64,000 nt of DNA, from contig OY821518.1 of assembly GCA_963682025.1 (NCBI GenBank), positions 36,355,059-36,419,058 of the forward strand. The letters are read 5' to 3'. Below, one piece after another: positions 12,016-22,340 of the stretch (the stretch's first letter is position 1; each line of letters starts with the position of its first letter). The position numbers and the translations under genes are program-made. This DNA comes from Cordilura impudica. Taxonomy: Eukaryota; Arthropoda; Insecta; Diptera; Scathophagidae. The notes beneath the pieces are model-generated. The model searched no databases. It was not told the origin of the DNA and saw only the letters and a program-made list of their open reading frames with translations.

Positions 12016-12419
12016 AATGTGCACAGTTAATGTCTGACATGTATTTAATAAAACGCTAAAGTGCCAGATCCATTTCTTTAAATTTTGTTGAAGAAAATTT
12101 TTTAAAGCTTGAAAAAGGAGTTTTCAAAATTTTATCAAAAAAATTTCCCATCTTCGGTCTCAATGCGCAATAAGTTAACAAAGTGGGAATTAGACAATAC
12201 TTCATATATGGTTACTTATAAGTATATAGACAAAAAAAAATTATAGATTTAATCAATTTCTCAAAGTTGAAAAAATTCTATCAAATATCATGGCCTAGTT
12301 TTTTTTGTACAACAGTGGGCTGGGGCATTTGTTATTTCTTGGCGAATTTTTATTTAATTTTTAATTTTTATAGCTTTTTGAATAGATAATTTAAAACTGA
12401 TCGCGATTCTTATAACAAC

Positions 12420-12530
12420 TTGTCGGAAAAATTAAGCTATAGAACGAAATTTGCGTAAAATCTCAAAAAAAAAAAGTCATATTTTCCCCATATAAACACA
12501 CTTTAAATTTTCAATCGATTTCCGGCGCGA
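12420..12530. repeat. Fragment of the long-TIR element arm
   Basis: Matches 48185-48285, the right arm of the 43511-48405 element ('GTCGGAAAAATTAA', 'GTCATATTTTCCCCATATAA'). It has no terminus or partner arm here. Confidence 0.6.
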
Positions 12531-12629
12531 CTTTCCTTTATCCGATTGTCCCCAAACTTCACATTCATTTATTAGTATTATATGGAAAGTTAACAAACTG
12601 GACCCCGCCTATCCCCAAAATGGCATTCA

Positions 12630-12995
12630 AAGTTAAGAAAAATCTGTTCAATATGTTTGTTTTTGATAGATTTAAGGGAAGATCGGGAACCAGCTTCATA
12701 TGGGGGCCGTGACTAAGAATTGTCTTATAAGGTTTATTTTTGAACTGCATATTAATGGGCGTAATAAACACACAAAAACCCTATTTGACCGAAATGTATA
12801 TGACAATTTGGATACTATGGCAATTTAAGTCTAGTTATTACATAAGGTCATTTGTATGGGGACTATGTCAGAAAAGGAACCGATTTTCACCAGTTTCAAC
12901 AGCGTTCATCCTTTGGCCGATAAAAGCCTACCTACTAATTTTCATCCAACCATATTCACATTTGCGACCAATAGTTTGGTTACAAAGTTTGAGAT
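12630..12995 (-). mobile_element. D element, old internal fragment
   Basis: Contains recognisable D sequence ('GGTCATTTGTATGGGGACTA', 'AGCGTTCATCCTTTGGCCGA') with many substitutions and neither terminus. Sequence on both sides is unrelated to D. Confidence 0.75.
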
Positions 12996-13689
12996 TTCAA
13001 ATGCGTAATATACTCATGGTTCCTTCCAAATATATAAAGCATAAATTTGTAGCTTGTGTCCTTTCAAATTTTTTTGAAATCGATGCATACATACATTTGT
13101 ATGTTCGAATAATAATTCGCCAACAGCAAAATTTTTTTCAGAGTTCTTTAAAATTTTAAGACGAATATATTGATGTACTTACAACTACAAAGAGTAAACA
13201 TTTTTAACAAGCTGTGAAGGAAAATTGTCAGTAAAATTACATTAAACTTGAAATAAGAGCAAATTTTCACACTTCTGTGTAGAAAGTGTCTGATTTTTTT
13301 CGAGTAGTTGTTGACCCGGAGCTCATTTTTAATCGAATTTCCTTAATTTTTTAAATGAGTCATCTGTAAATAAGACTTATTACGGGCAATGAAAAAAAAA
13401 ATAAAAATATTTTTCGGATTTTTTTTTTCTCCAAGCTTCTTTTTTTTGGCGGAATGCTTAGAATCTTGCAGGAAGCATTCTCTGTTACATATACCTCTGC
13501 CGGGTATAATTTTTTGTTAAGTCGTTGGGGATAATTTTCTGAGAAATATCATCAAAGTTGAAATAAGAGCATATTTTCACACATTTGTATAGAAAGTGAT
13601 CAATATCTGACAAAAAGTCGGCTTTACTTACACTCGTAAAACCGACTTTTTGTAGGCAGTTTTACAGAGAATTGTTTTGTTAAGAGATA

Positions 13690-14913
13690 TAAAGGGTCCG
13701 CCAAATAACTTTTTTTTTTTTGAAAATGCTATAAAAAAAAACTACTGAAAATTATCTCAAATTTCTTTTTTTATTTGAAAGTACAATACTTCCGGTTAAT
13801 AATGGGAAATAATCTCATTCAAATGGCTGCCTCGGCTGGCCATTCAGTAGCCTACACGATCGGTCTAATTTTTAAGCACATTATCGATTGTGTGCAGCTG
13901 TATTTTACCAATGGCTTCACGAATAATCCTTTAGAGCGTCAATTGCCTCTGGCTTGTTGGCGTAACACTTATCTTTGAGGGCACCCCACAAATAATAGTC
14001 CAGGGCGCAAAACATCGAGTGTAGCTTCGGCTGTGTGGCACGTAGCGCTGTCCTGTTGAAACCAAATGTTGCCAATATCCTCCTCTTCAACAAAAATTCG
14101 TTCAACATAGCCCGATAACGATCGCCATTGACTGTAACGCCCACTCCTTGCTCATTTTCGAAGAAAAATGGCCCAATTATGCCTCTGGACCAAAATCCGC
14201 ACCAAACAGTGACTCGTTTTGGGTGTTTCGGCTTTTCAATGTATGCGTGCGGGTTTTCTGTGCCCCCAGTGCGACAATTTTGCTTGTTTACATACCCGCC
14301 AAGATCTAAATGAGCTTCATCTGAAAAGATGATTTTTTTTTGGCAAAATTGGCATCTTCTGTGAGTCGATCGCAGGCCCACTCAGCGAAGCGAAAACGCA
14401 TTGGATGGTCAGTTGGCTTCAACTCCTGAACCAATTGGACTTTGTGTGGCGTCATACCAAGGTCTTTATGCAAAATTCGTCTCAGTGATGCCTCTGAAAT
14501 GTTCAATTCTTGAGAACGACGGTGAATTGATGTTGATGGCGCTTCACGCAAACTTTCTGCCACAGCAGCAATATTCTCGGGTGTAGCACTGTTTTTGGCT
14601 TTTGACGCTTTGGTTTATCGATGAGGATGCCAGTTTCTTTCACTTTTTTTTCACAAGATAACGAACATACGGAGCTGACGGTGCTTCTCTTCTTCCAAAA
14701 TCCGTACGCAATTTTCGCACACATTCTGCAATATTACCATGATTTTCAAAGTAATGTCGCAATATTTCCCAGCATTGTTCAAGCGTATACACAACCATAT
14801 TCCTTCAGCGGAAGGATAAAACTAATTATCTGTAAAATCAGACATGAGCTAGGTGTTACCATTCACGAAATAAGCACTAGTTGAAAGAAAAACGTTAGAT
14901 GGCGGACCCTTTA
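13690..14913 (-). mobile_element. Tc1/mariner-superfamily element with TA duplication
   Basis: Both ends read TAAAGGGTCCGCCA inward (13690-13703 and 14900-14913) and are flanked by TA at 13688-13689 and 14914-14915. It is 1224 bp, the expected size for a one-gene mariner. Z2 near 19140 lacks it, giving an uninterrupted relative. It contains a decayed transposase on the minus strand. Confidence 0.88.
13917..14724 (-). pseudogene. Mariner-like transposase, frameshifted relic
   Basis: In order on the minus strand: an N-terminal helix-turn-helix-type block ('RRSQELNISEASLRRILHKD', then 'VQLVQELKP'); 'KKIIFSDEAHLDLGGYVNKQ' with the first catalytic Asp (SDE); 'RVTVWCGFWSRGIIGPFFFE' and 'VNGDRYRAML'; and, in another frame, 'NIWFQQDSATCHTAEAT' with the second Asp. 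A deletion then removes the stretch up to 'ALDYYLWGALKDK', including most of the region with the third Asp. At least two frameshifts separate the blocks, so no active enzyme is encoded. Relative of the transposase at 54.3-55.3 kb. Confidence 0.85.
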
Positions 14914-15650
14914 TATAATAATTTTTTTTCTAGAAATTATTTTTTTCCAAAAGTCACCTAAGTCTAATTCCATAGTGACAGACATGACATGCAGTGATCT
15001 TTCTAATCCAATATTATACAGTAAAAGTTCTCCACTGTTTATAAAAATATACAAAATTTTGCCTATTTACCATTAGAAAAAGTGAGAAAGTATTATTTTT
15101 ATTAATAATTGGGAGCAAAAAGCCCCCATGATAACAAAAAGACATCATTTTAGAGAATGTTTGTAAAACACAGAGAAGATCTGAATTTATTTGTATGACA
15201 AATAAGAAACAGTTATTTATATTTAATATAAGAGCTAGTTTATTAATAAAGCATATAAAAAACATGAATTCTAAAATAAATTGTAATAAAAAAAGTATTT
15301 TTTAATTTGACAGACATGACACTGCCTTTATTTTCAAAATTACTTAATTACACTTTTCCTGGAAAAATAGCGGTTACAAAATTATTTAAAAATACATCTG
15401 ACAAACTTTTGTTATATTTGCATACCTTTTTCTTTGAAATGGTGTCAACAAAAATTTTTAAAATTAATATTTTTAAATTGGACGTAAGGTTGACCTTTTC
15501 ATGTAATTACCCCTACACGAAACTGTGAAGTAACTACCACATTTTCATGCAGTTCCTTGGCCGGGGTACGTAATTTATTTTTGAAAATTAAAGTACTTCA
15601 GCATTAATTTTGAAAAAAAAAAATAATTGGATAACGATAATAGTTTAAGC

Positions 15651-16448
15651 TAGTAAGAAAATTATAGTCGGTCTAGACCGACTATACGATACCCTATATC
15701 ACGGTTTAGAGACCCTATCTCTTCGGTCCAACTAAGTGGATATAGAAAATAAGCATAAACCAAATTTGAGTGGCACTGTTTTAATTTTTTTTGCTGCAGA
15801 TATGAAAAAGTTCATATCGGATGCTATATTAAAATGGGGACTAGGTCGAAAAATGGACCGACCCTGACCATATTTGGCAAAGTGACTCATATTTTGAAAA
15901 ACTGTGCACAACCCAAATTTGAAAAAAATCTGCAACATTTTTGTTTTTTTCATACATTTAAGTGAAAATCGGGAAGCAGCTTTATATGGGGGCTATGACA
16001 AAGGATTGTCATATTGAGTTTATTTTTGGGTAACTGATAAACAGATGTTATATACGCACACAAACCCAATTTGACCGAGATCTATAGATATTTTGGATCT
16101 TATGGCAATTTAAGTCAATTTCGTAGGAGTCATTTGTATGGGGACTACATCTGAACATGGACCGAATTTTACCAATTTCAATAGCGTTCATCCTATGGTA
16201 GATAAAAGTTTATATACTAAATTTCATTAAAATATATTCATATTTGCGACCTGTAGTTTTGATTACAAGGTTTACATGGACACACAGACGGACGGACGGA
16301 CGGATGGACGGACATCGCTAAATCGACTCAGAAAGTGATTCTGAGCCGATCGGTATAATAAAAGATGGGTATAGGTCATATATTTTTGGTAGTTGCAAAC
16401 AGCAGCACAAAGTTATTATATCCAAACCACATAGTGGTATGGGATATA
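15651..16448 (-). mobile_element. D element, full length, inserted in Z1
   Basis: Runs from the TAGTAAGAAAATTATAG tail (perfect palindrome at 15666-15687) to CATAGTGGTATGGGATATA at 16448. Belongs to the 'CTTCGGTCCAACTAAG' subgroup. The GTCC tract has an interrupting GGAT. Z2 near 19375 is continuous where this copy sits. Confidence 0.88.
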
Positions 16449-17222
16449 AAAATGTTCAGGTTTTTATGATATCACTCAAAAATTCAATAAGGGTTTTCAC
16501 TCTTGGTAGTAAAGTACCCTTGTAATCCTTGTATATGTTGTAGATATAGTAAAAGTACTATTATTTACAACACCGCAACAACAAAATGTATGAAATGAAA
16601 ATTTACTACGCTGTGGTTAAAGTACAAGGCTAAAAGGTATAGTACATTAACAAGACTTAACATTTACAAGACTAAAACAGCTGATCGTTGAGCTGCCAAA
16701 ACAATTGCTTAATTTTATTGTTCATTTTGTGGTCACTATTAAAATAAATAATAAAAAATGGATCAAAATAATAAATAAATTAATAATAAGGATGGACCGA
16801 TAGGTAAATTAAGCATTTTCGGCATTTCTCTAATCTTCAAATGCTTTTTGATATTTTTTAGTTTTCAAATTGATGGAAAACAAAACAAAAATCAGCTGAT
16901 TCATTAATTTACAATACATAACACAATATACACGGATAAGACGTTCACGCTTTGTAATATAAAATCGTTGTAAATATAACGGGGTTGTAAATTTAACACC
17001 AAGAGTGAATACCGCTAATATTTTAGCATATCTTGGACAAAAATAAGAAGATGCTACTTAACCGTTGGGTTCTGGTTGATTTAATAAATAAAATTTGGAT
17101 ACTATTGTGCACTGCTGAACAAAGTTTTACATTTTATAAAAAAAGTCACACGAAATTTTAATTCAGTAATCCAAAGAAACACGATATAAAATGGTGAACA
17201 CGTTTAGTCTCATGTGTTTTAA

Positions 17223-17426
17223 GAAGCTGAAGAAGCTCGAAGGAAGGATTATAGAAAGTATATACTAACGTTCTTCAGAAAATTTAACAGACTCGCAACA
17301 AATACTAATGTTTTCCATCGCCTTCTTTTGGCGTCAGATCCTTATATTACTAGCTTAAGACTTCAACATCATAAACGTATTTTGGAACTAGATGATGTCG
17401 TTAAAGAAATGATAACTGATGAATAA
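17223..17426 (+). CDS. Open frame conserved between Z copies; function unknown
   Basis: A stop-bounded frame of about 68 codons without an ATG at its start, rich in K/R/E then ending 'ASDPYITSLRLQHHKRILEL' followed by 'DDVVKEMITDE' and stop. The TTTTAAG just before it could be a splice acceptor, which would make this a last exon. The Z2 relative keeps parts of the start ('AEESRNKDYRK') and end ('LDDAIKEMIYDE'), but is broken by frameshifts and the LINE inserted at 19639. The last 40 residues loosely resemble a BESS-type motif (F.L.S..P....L......KI..L), seen in fly regulators and some TE accessory proteins; that is a guess. It could be a TE protein end or a captured host exon. Confidence 0.35.
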   Translation, partial: EAEEARRKDYRKYILTFFRKFNRLATNTNVFHRLLLASDPYITSLRLQHHKRILELDDVVKEMITDE

Positions 17427-17698
17427 AAGTCTTTATTTGCATAAACATAAAAATATTTATCAGTCATTATATCGTTTATCTTGTCTAAGTTAGTTTTTCT
17501 CATCAAAAAATATTGCTACTTACAGCTTTTAAGCCGAATTGAAAAACTTTTTCTATTTGTTTCAAAAATAACATTGGGGTGGGGTCAGTTTTGATGAAAA
17601 TCAGAATTTTTCTTAACTGAGTTGATAAAAAGCTATCGGCCAAATTTCAATATTCTACGACCTCTCCTTAAACTTTTTGCCAAAAAATGTATGAAGAA

Positions 17699-18019
17699 GA
17701 TGTGTTAACATCTAGTAATTAAATATTCTTTTTGTCACTTTTTTAAAATCAAACAGCGTCATCTATGTATCAGTTAGAGCAAACAACTGCAGGGACTCTG
17801 GTTATACTTGTAAGGTTGTTGAATTATGTATATGTTATACGTTTATATTGTGAAAGTTTTATCGTTTTACTGCAAAGGGTTTTTGAATTAGCTGAAACAA
17901 TTTTATATCATAATTTTTTCACCAATACAATCACACCGATTTTTCTTACGGCTCACAGCGTAACATGTAACATGTGAAACAGAAATTTACCCCCCTGCGC
18001 GTATAGATGTTTACACATC
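17699..18019 (+). mobile_element. Y element, short copy
   Basis: Bounded by GATGTGTTAACATCTA at the left and TAGATGTTTACACATC at the right, each itself near-palindromic. The right subterminal block 'AATTTACCCCCCTGCGCGTA' is shared with the Y copies ending at 21704 and starting at 43684. The interior (321 bp) contains 'CGTCATCTATGTATCAG', one arm of the hairpin seen at 20662. An open frame at 17765-17977 has no recognisable domain. Confidence 0.7.
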
Positions 18020-18356
18020 AAAATTTTAAACAAGTCGTGATGGAAAATTTTCAGTAAAATTACATCAAACTTGAATTAAATGTCAAATTTTCATACATTT
18101 TTCATACATTTTTATAGAAAGTGTAAGATTTGCTTCGAGCAGAGCTCAGTTTTAATCGGAACGACTAATTTTTTAAATTAGTAATCTGTGAATAAAGCCA
18201 ATTGCGGGCATTGAAAAAAAGAAATGTGATTTTTTTTAAACTTTTTTTTATTATCTGTTTTTTGTCGAGTAGTTCATCCAAGCTTCAATTTTTGACAGAT
18301 TGCTTTGACATTAGCAGGAAGCGTTCTCTTTTACATACAACTCTACCGAGTATAAT

Positions 18357-18945
18357 TATACCTTATATACAATGTGGTTTGGGTATAATGAATTTGTGCT
18401 GCTGTTTGTAACTACCAAAAATATTTGACCTAGACCCATCTTTTATTATACCGATCGACTCAGAATCACTTTCTGAGTCGGTTTTATAAAATTTGGTATT
18501 TAATCTTTTATCGACCATGGGATGAACGCTATTGAAACTGGTGATAATCGGTCCATGTTCAGACCTAGCCCCCATACAAATGACCCCTATGAAATCAACA
18601 TATATTGCCATAAGATCCAAATTATCATACAAATCTTAGTCAAATTGGGTTTGTATGTATATAATACATCCATTAATCAGTAGTCCAAAAATGATCCCTA
18701 TTGGACAACTCTTAGTCATAGGCCCCATAAAGAGCTGCTTCCCGATCTTCACTTAAATCTATAAATATAGCACCCGATATGAACTTTTTCATATCTGCCG
18801 CCAAAAAAATTAATAAGAATACCACTCAAATTTGGTTAATGCTTATTTTCTATATCCAATTAGTTGGACCGAAGAGTTAGGGTCCCTAAACCATGGTATA
18901 CGGTATCGTGTAGTCGGTCTAGACCGACTATAATTTTCTTACTTG
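18357..18945 (+). mobile_element. D element with internal deletions; clean T|T insertion
   Basis: Starts TATACCTTATATACAATGTG (degraded) and ends TTCTTACTTG with a perfect tail palindrome. The GTCC block and adjoining sequence are deleted (after 'CTTTCTGAGTCGG' it jumps to 'TTTTATAAAATTTGG'). A second gap removes the segment between 'TTAAATCTATAA' and 'ATATAGCACC'. The flanks GTATAAT / TTTTTTGTTAAG match the empty site at 13504-13519 (GTATAATTTTTTGTTAAG) apart from one T. Confidence 0.9.
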
Positions 18946-19638
18946 TTTTTTGTTAAGTCTTTGTGGAAAATTTTATGGAAAATATCATCAAACTTCCATT
19001 AAGAGCATATTTTCATACTTTGCTATAAAAAGTTGTGCTTTACCGGTGCACTGTGTTATTTTGCTGGCAAAAAGTCCGTTTTTCGAGTGTAAAATATCAA
19101 AAAAGTGAAATGATGCAGTTTAGTGGAGAATAGCTTAATTAAGAAAACGGATCACAATTTTTTTTCTAGAAATTTTTTGTTTTTTTTTTAAATAATGCGG
19201 CAAAGTAACTATAAGGAGACTTGGCAATAACTGCATCACATTTTCATGCAACTCAATGGTCCGGGTAGATAATTTCTTTTTGTCTATTTGATGTAGATAT
19301 ATTTGGAATATGTAGCATTTCAGCATAATTCTGATTTAAAAAAAATAATTCGACAACAATAATGGTTTAAAAAGTATTTAGCTTTTTATGATGGCACTCA
19401 AAAATCGACCTTTTTCTTTTGGTAGCAAAAAAAAATTGAAGGCGGTAGTATATTCCTTTGATTTAATAAGTAAAATTTGGATAACATTGTATACTGTTGA
19501 ACAAAGTCTTAAATTTTATATAAAAAGGTCACACGAAATTTCAATTCAGTAATCCAAAGAAACACGATATAAAATGGGTTTAGGCCCATGTGTTTTAAAA
19601 AGCTGAAGAATCTCGAAATAAGGACTATAGAAAGTGTA

Positions 19639-20352
19639 GATAAAAAGGGCGCTCATTTACATATTATCCGACAGTAAGGCTGCACTAAAGGCAATTATGT
19701 CCTACAACACGACGTCTAAACTCTGTTGGATTGCATCGAAGTGCTCAACCAATTAGGCAGATGCAACAAACTGAATTTATGCTGGATTGCCGAACACGAT
19801 CGACACGTGGGCAACGAAGGGGAAGATTACCTAGCCAATCGAGGGGCCCATCGTCGTTTCATCGGTCTGGAATAATTCTGTGGTGTTCCAGTAGGATACA
19901 TAAAGGAAAAAATTATGGAGTGGAGGGAATCACAAATTGCCGAACACTGGAACAAAAGTCGCGGCCAAGAGTAGGCTACGGTATTCACAACTCCATTTAG
20001 CGATCAGTCTGAAAGATTACTTTCCTTTGATAACAAGGACTTAAGGAACTTGAAGGGATTCTTTACTGGACATTGTAATCTTAGATATAATTTACGAATG
20101 AAAGGTCGGTCTCTAACAGACACATGTAGGTTCTGCGAACGGGGAACGGAAACAGCGGAATACATTCTCTGTGAAACTAAGTGACAAAAGAACCCTTGCA
20201 CTGGGATGATAATTGTATCGCCCCGGTACTTTGATATCTCATGCGAAACAGGGTAATTGGCGTTATAAGGAGCCTTAATCTTTAGGACAGCCATGTGCTG
20301 CATAAATTATCAAATTGGTCGCAATGCGTAGAGCTTTCTTAATCTAATCTAA
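19639..20352 (+). pseudogene. LINE 3' end: RNase H relic, 5' truncated
   Basis: Plus-strand reading gives 'ILSDSKAALKAI' then 'LNLCWIAEHDRHVGNEG' and 'DYLANRGAH', matching LINE RNase H blocks DS.AAL.A, L.W.PGH.G..GNE and AD.LA..G. Downstream, 'NLRYNLRMKGRSLTD' and 'CRFCERGTETAEYIL' match the C-terminal CxxC...E...H/Y-type motif of I/Jockey-group elements. At least two in-frame stops are present. No poly(A) tail is obvious. It interrupts Z2, whose Z1 counterpart is continuous at about 17270. Confidence 0.75.
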
Positions 20353-20661
20353 AGACCAGTGTTCTCCAGAAAGTGTAACATAGTCGGAACAAATACTAAT
20401 TTTTCCGTCGCCTTCTTGTATCGTCAGATTCTTACCTTATAAACATATTTTGAAACTAGATGATGCCATTAAAGAAATGATATATGATGAATAAAACTCT
20501 ATATTTGCACGCACGTAAAAATATTTATCAATCATTATATTATTTATCTTATCTAAGTTAGTTTTTCTCATCAAAAAAATCAAGTGAGTCCGATCACAGG
20601 GAAGATGTGTAAACATCTAGTAATTAAAGATTTTTGTATGTCATTTTTTAAAAGCAAACAG

Positions 20662-20759
20662 AAAGCGTCATCTATGTATCACTTATAGTAAAAACTGTTT
20701 CAGCTACGTTAAAAATATCCCAATATAAACGTATATAAGTGATACATAGATGACGCTTT
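20662..20759. repeat. Perfect 26-bp inverted repeat (hairpin) in Y
   Basis: Left arm AAAGCGTCATCTATGTATCA... at 20662-20687, right arm its exact complement at 20734-20759, loop about 46 bp. A diverged but similar hairpin is at about 26143-26247. Confidence 0.9.
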
Positions 20760-20779
20760 AAAAAAGTGGCATAAAAAAA

Positions 20780-21557
20780 CAAGTAAGAAAATTATAGTCG
20801 GTCTAGACTGACTATACGGTACCATATACCATGCGTTTTGAGACCCTATCTCTTAGGCCCAACTAACTGGACATAGAAAATAAGCAAAAACCAAATTTGA
20901 GTGGGATTTTTATTAATTTTTTTGGCTGCAGATATGAAAAAGTTCATATCGGATGCTATATCTATATAGGGACTTGGTCCAAAAATGGACCGATCCTGAT
21001 CATGTTTGGTAAAGTCTCTTATATTTTGCAAAAATATATACAAACAAAATTTGAGAAGAATCAATGCAATATTTTTGTTTTTAATAGATTTAAGTGAAGA
21101 TCGGGAAGCAGCTCTATATGGGGTCAAAGGGATCATTTTTGGACTACTCATTAATGGATGTAATGAACGCATACAAACCCAATTTGAGTAAGATCTATAT
21201 GACAATTTGGATCTTATGGCAATTTATGTCGATTTCATTTGAGTAATTTGTATGGGGGCTAGGTCTGAACATGGACCGATTCTCACCGATTTCAACAGCG
21301 TTCATCCCATGGCCGATAAAAGCTTATGTACCAAATTTCATCAAAATACATTCATATTTGCGACCTATAGTTTGATTACAAGCTTTACATGGACACACAG
21401 ACGGACGCACGGACGGACGGACATTGTTAAATCAACTCAGAAAGTGATTCTGATTCGATCGGTATAATTAAAGATGGGCCTAGGTCAAATATTTTTGGTT
21501 GTTACAAACAGCAGCACAAAGTCATTATACCCAAACCACATAGTGGTATAGGGTATA
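20780..21557 (-). mobile_element. D element, full length, inserted in Y
   Basis: Runs from CAAGTAAGAAAATTATAG to GGTATAGGGTATA. The tail palindrome has one change (GTCTAGACTGAC). The GTCC tract carries a GGAC-to-GCAC change. Very similar to the copies at 2280 and 61888 ('GTGGGATTTTTATTAATTTT'). The flanks are A/T runs. Confidence 0.9.
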
Positions 21558-21779
21558 AACAATGTTATATCATAATTTTTTCACCAATACAATCATAAGT
21601 CACACAGCGTTATCTGCTTCAGCTCACACAGATATGAGTTACGCTGTTTTTGTGATTGTATTGTGAAATAGAAATTTACCCCCCTGCGCGTATAGATGTT
21701 TACACATCAAAAATATTGTTACTTATAGCTTTTAAGCCGAATTGCAAAACTTTTTCAGTTTGTTTGAAAAACAAAATTT

Positions 21780-22340
21780 TTAAATAAAAACCTTTTTTCG
21801 GTTAAATGGGTGGTGGGCGTGGCATATTTCTGTAAAACTTTGTAAACACTTTTACTACATAATACTGATAACTTGAGTCAAATTTCAGATCCAAAAATTC
21901 ATTTTCGAGTATATGGGCTGTGGACGATGGGATTGGCTGATTTCCATGATGCTCTCCAGATATATCCACTTCACAACACTGATTAGTTGTGCCAACTTTC
22001 ATGATTTTTGTTTAAGAAATAAAAAATTGGGGCGAAAAAGTTTTTCGGGTTATATGGGCAGAGTGCGATGGGCGTGGCCGATTTTCACGAAACTCTTCAG
22101 ATATCTCAAATTCATGACACTGATGACCTGCCCCTAGTTCAAGACTTTTCGTAAAGAAAGTAAAGTTTTGGACGAAAAAATCTTTTAGGGTTATATGGGC
22201 GAGAGGCGAATGACGTGATCAATTTTAATGGAACAAAATATTTTTCTTAACTGCATTGATAAAAGGCTCTGGGCCAAATTTCAATACTCTATGAGCTCTC
22301 CTAATACTTTTTGCCAAGAAATGTATGAAGCGATCCCACT
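21780..22340 (+). repeat. Degenerate ~130-140-bp tandem repeats (GTGGGCGTGGC type)
   Basis: Three to four units each carry 'TTTTCGGGTTATATGGG', 'GATGGGCGTGGCCGATTT', 'CTCTTCAGATAT' and 'GACACTGAT'. They start at about 21795, 21905, 22043 and 22175. The composition is less A+T-rich than the surroundings. An open frame at 21913-22137 is a by-product. Confidence 0.65.

Larger units (their letters stand above)
13200..17690 (+). repeat. Z1: first copy of a multi-kb repeat, with insertions
   Basis: Shares long collinear stretches with Z2 (18020-20582): 'GAAAATT.TCAGTAAAATTA' near 13213, 'GGAAGCATTCTCTGTTACAT' near 13471, 'TTTTTTTTTCTAGAAATT' near 14926, 'CACATTTTCATGCA' near 15538 and 'CAGTAATCCAAAGAAACACG' near 17164. 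Interrupted by a mariner (13690-14913) and a D element (15651-16448). A hairpin (ACAAAAAGTCGG/CCGACTTTTTGT) lies at about 13609-13656. The repeat carries the open frame at 17223-17426. I cannot assign Z to a TE class. Confidence 0.7.
18020..20582 (+). repeat. Z2: second copy of the multi-kb repeat
   Basis: Collinear with Z1 over its whole length apart from insertions: D at 18357-18945, a LINE at 19639-20352, and Y (with D inside) beginning at about 20583. After Y the Z-like sequence resumes at about 21705 ('AAAATATTGTTACTTATAGC'), matching 17510 in Z1 ('AAATATTGCTACTTACAGC'). Confidence 0.7.
20583..21704 (+). mobile_element. Y element with 26-bp hairpin, itself split by a D element
   Basis: The left part has 'GTGAGTCCGATCACAGGG' then GATGTGTAAACATCTA; the right part ends TAGATGTTTACAC at about 21704. 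It is flanked on both sides by CATCAAAAA (8-9 bp), single in Z1 at about 17503, consistent with a target duplication. A 26-bp perfect inverted repeat lies at 20662-20687/20734-20759. A second inverted repeat occurs near the right end: CAATACAATCA...ACAGCGT and ACGCTGT...TGATTGTATTG, about 21588-21666. No ORF. Confidence 0.7.

Noticed and set aside
12740..13159. 139-codon plus-strand ORF
   Set aside because: Its first two thirds lie in an old D element fragment, which is non-coding in all other copies.
20846..21205. 119-codon minus ORF and many similar ~60-100-codon ORFs repeated through the window
   Set aside because: All are chance frames within D elements; the same peptides recur because the DNA repeats, and frames break freely between copies.
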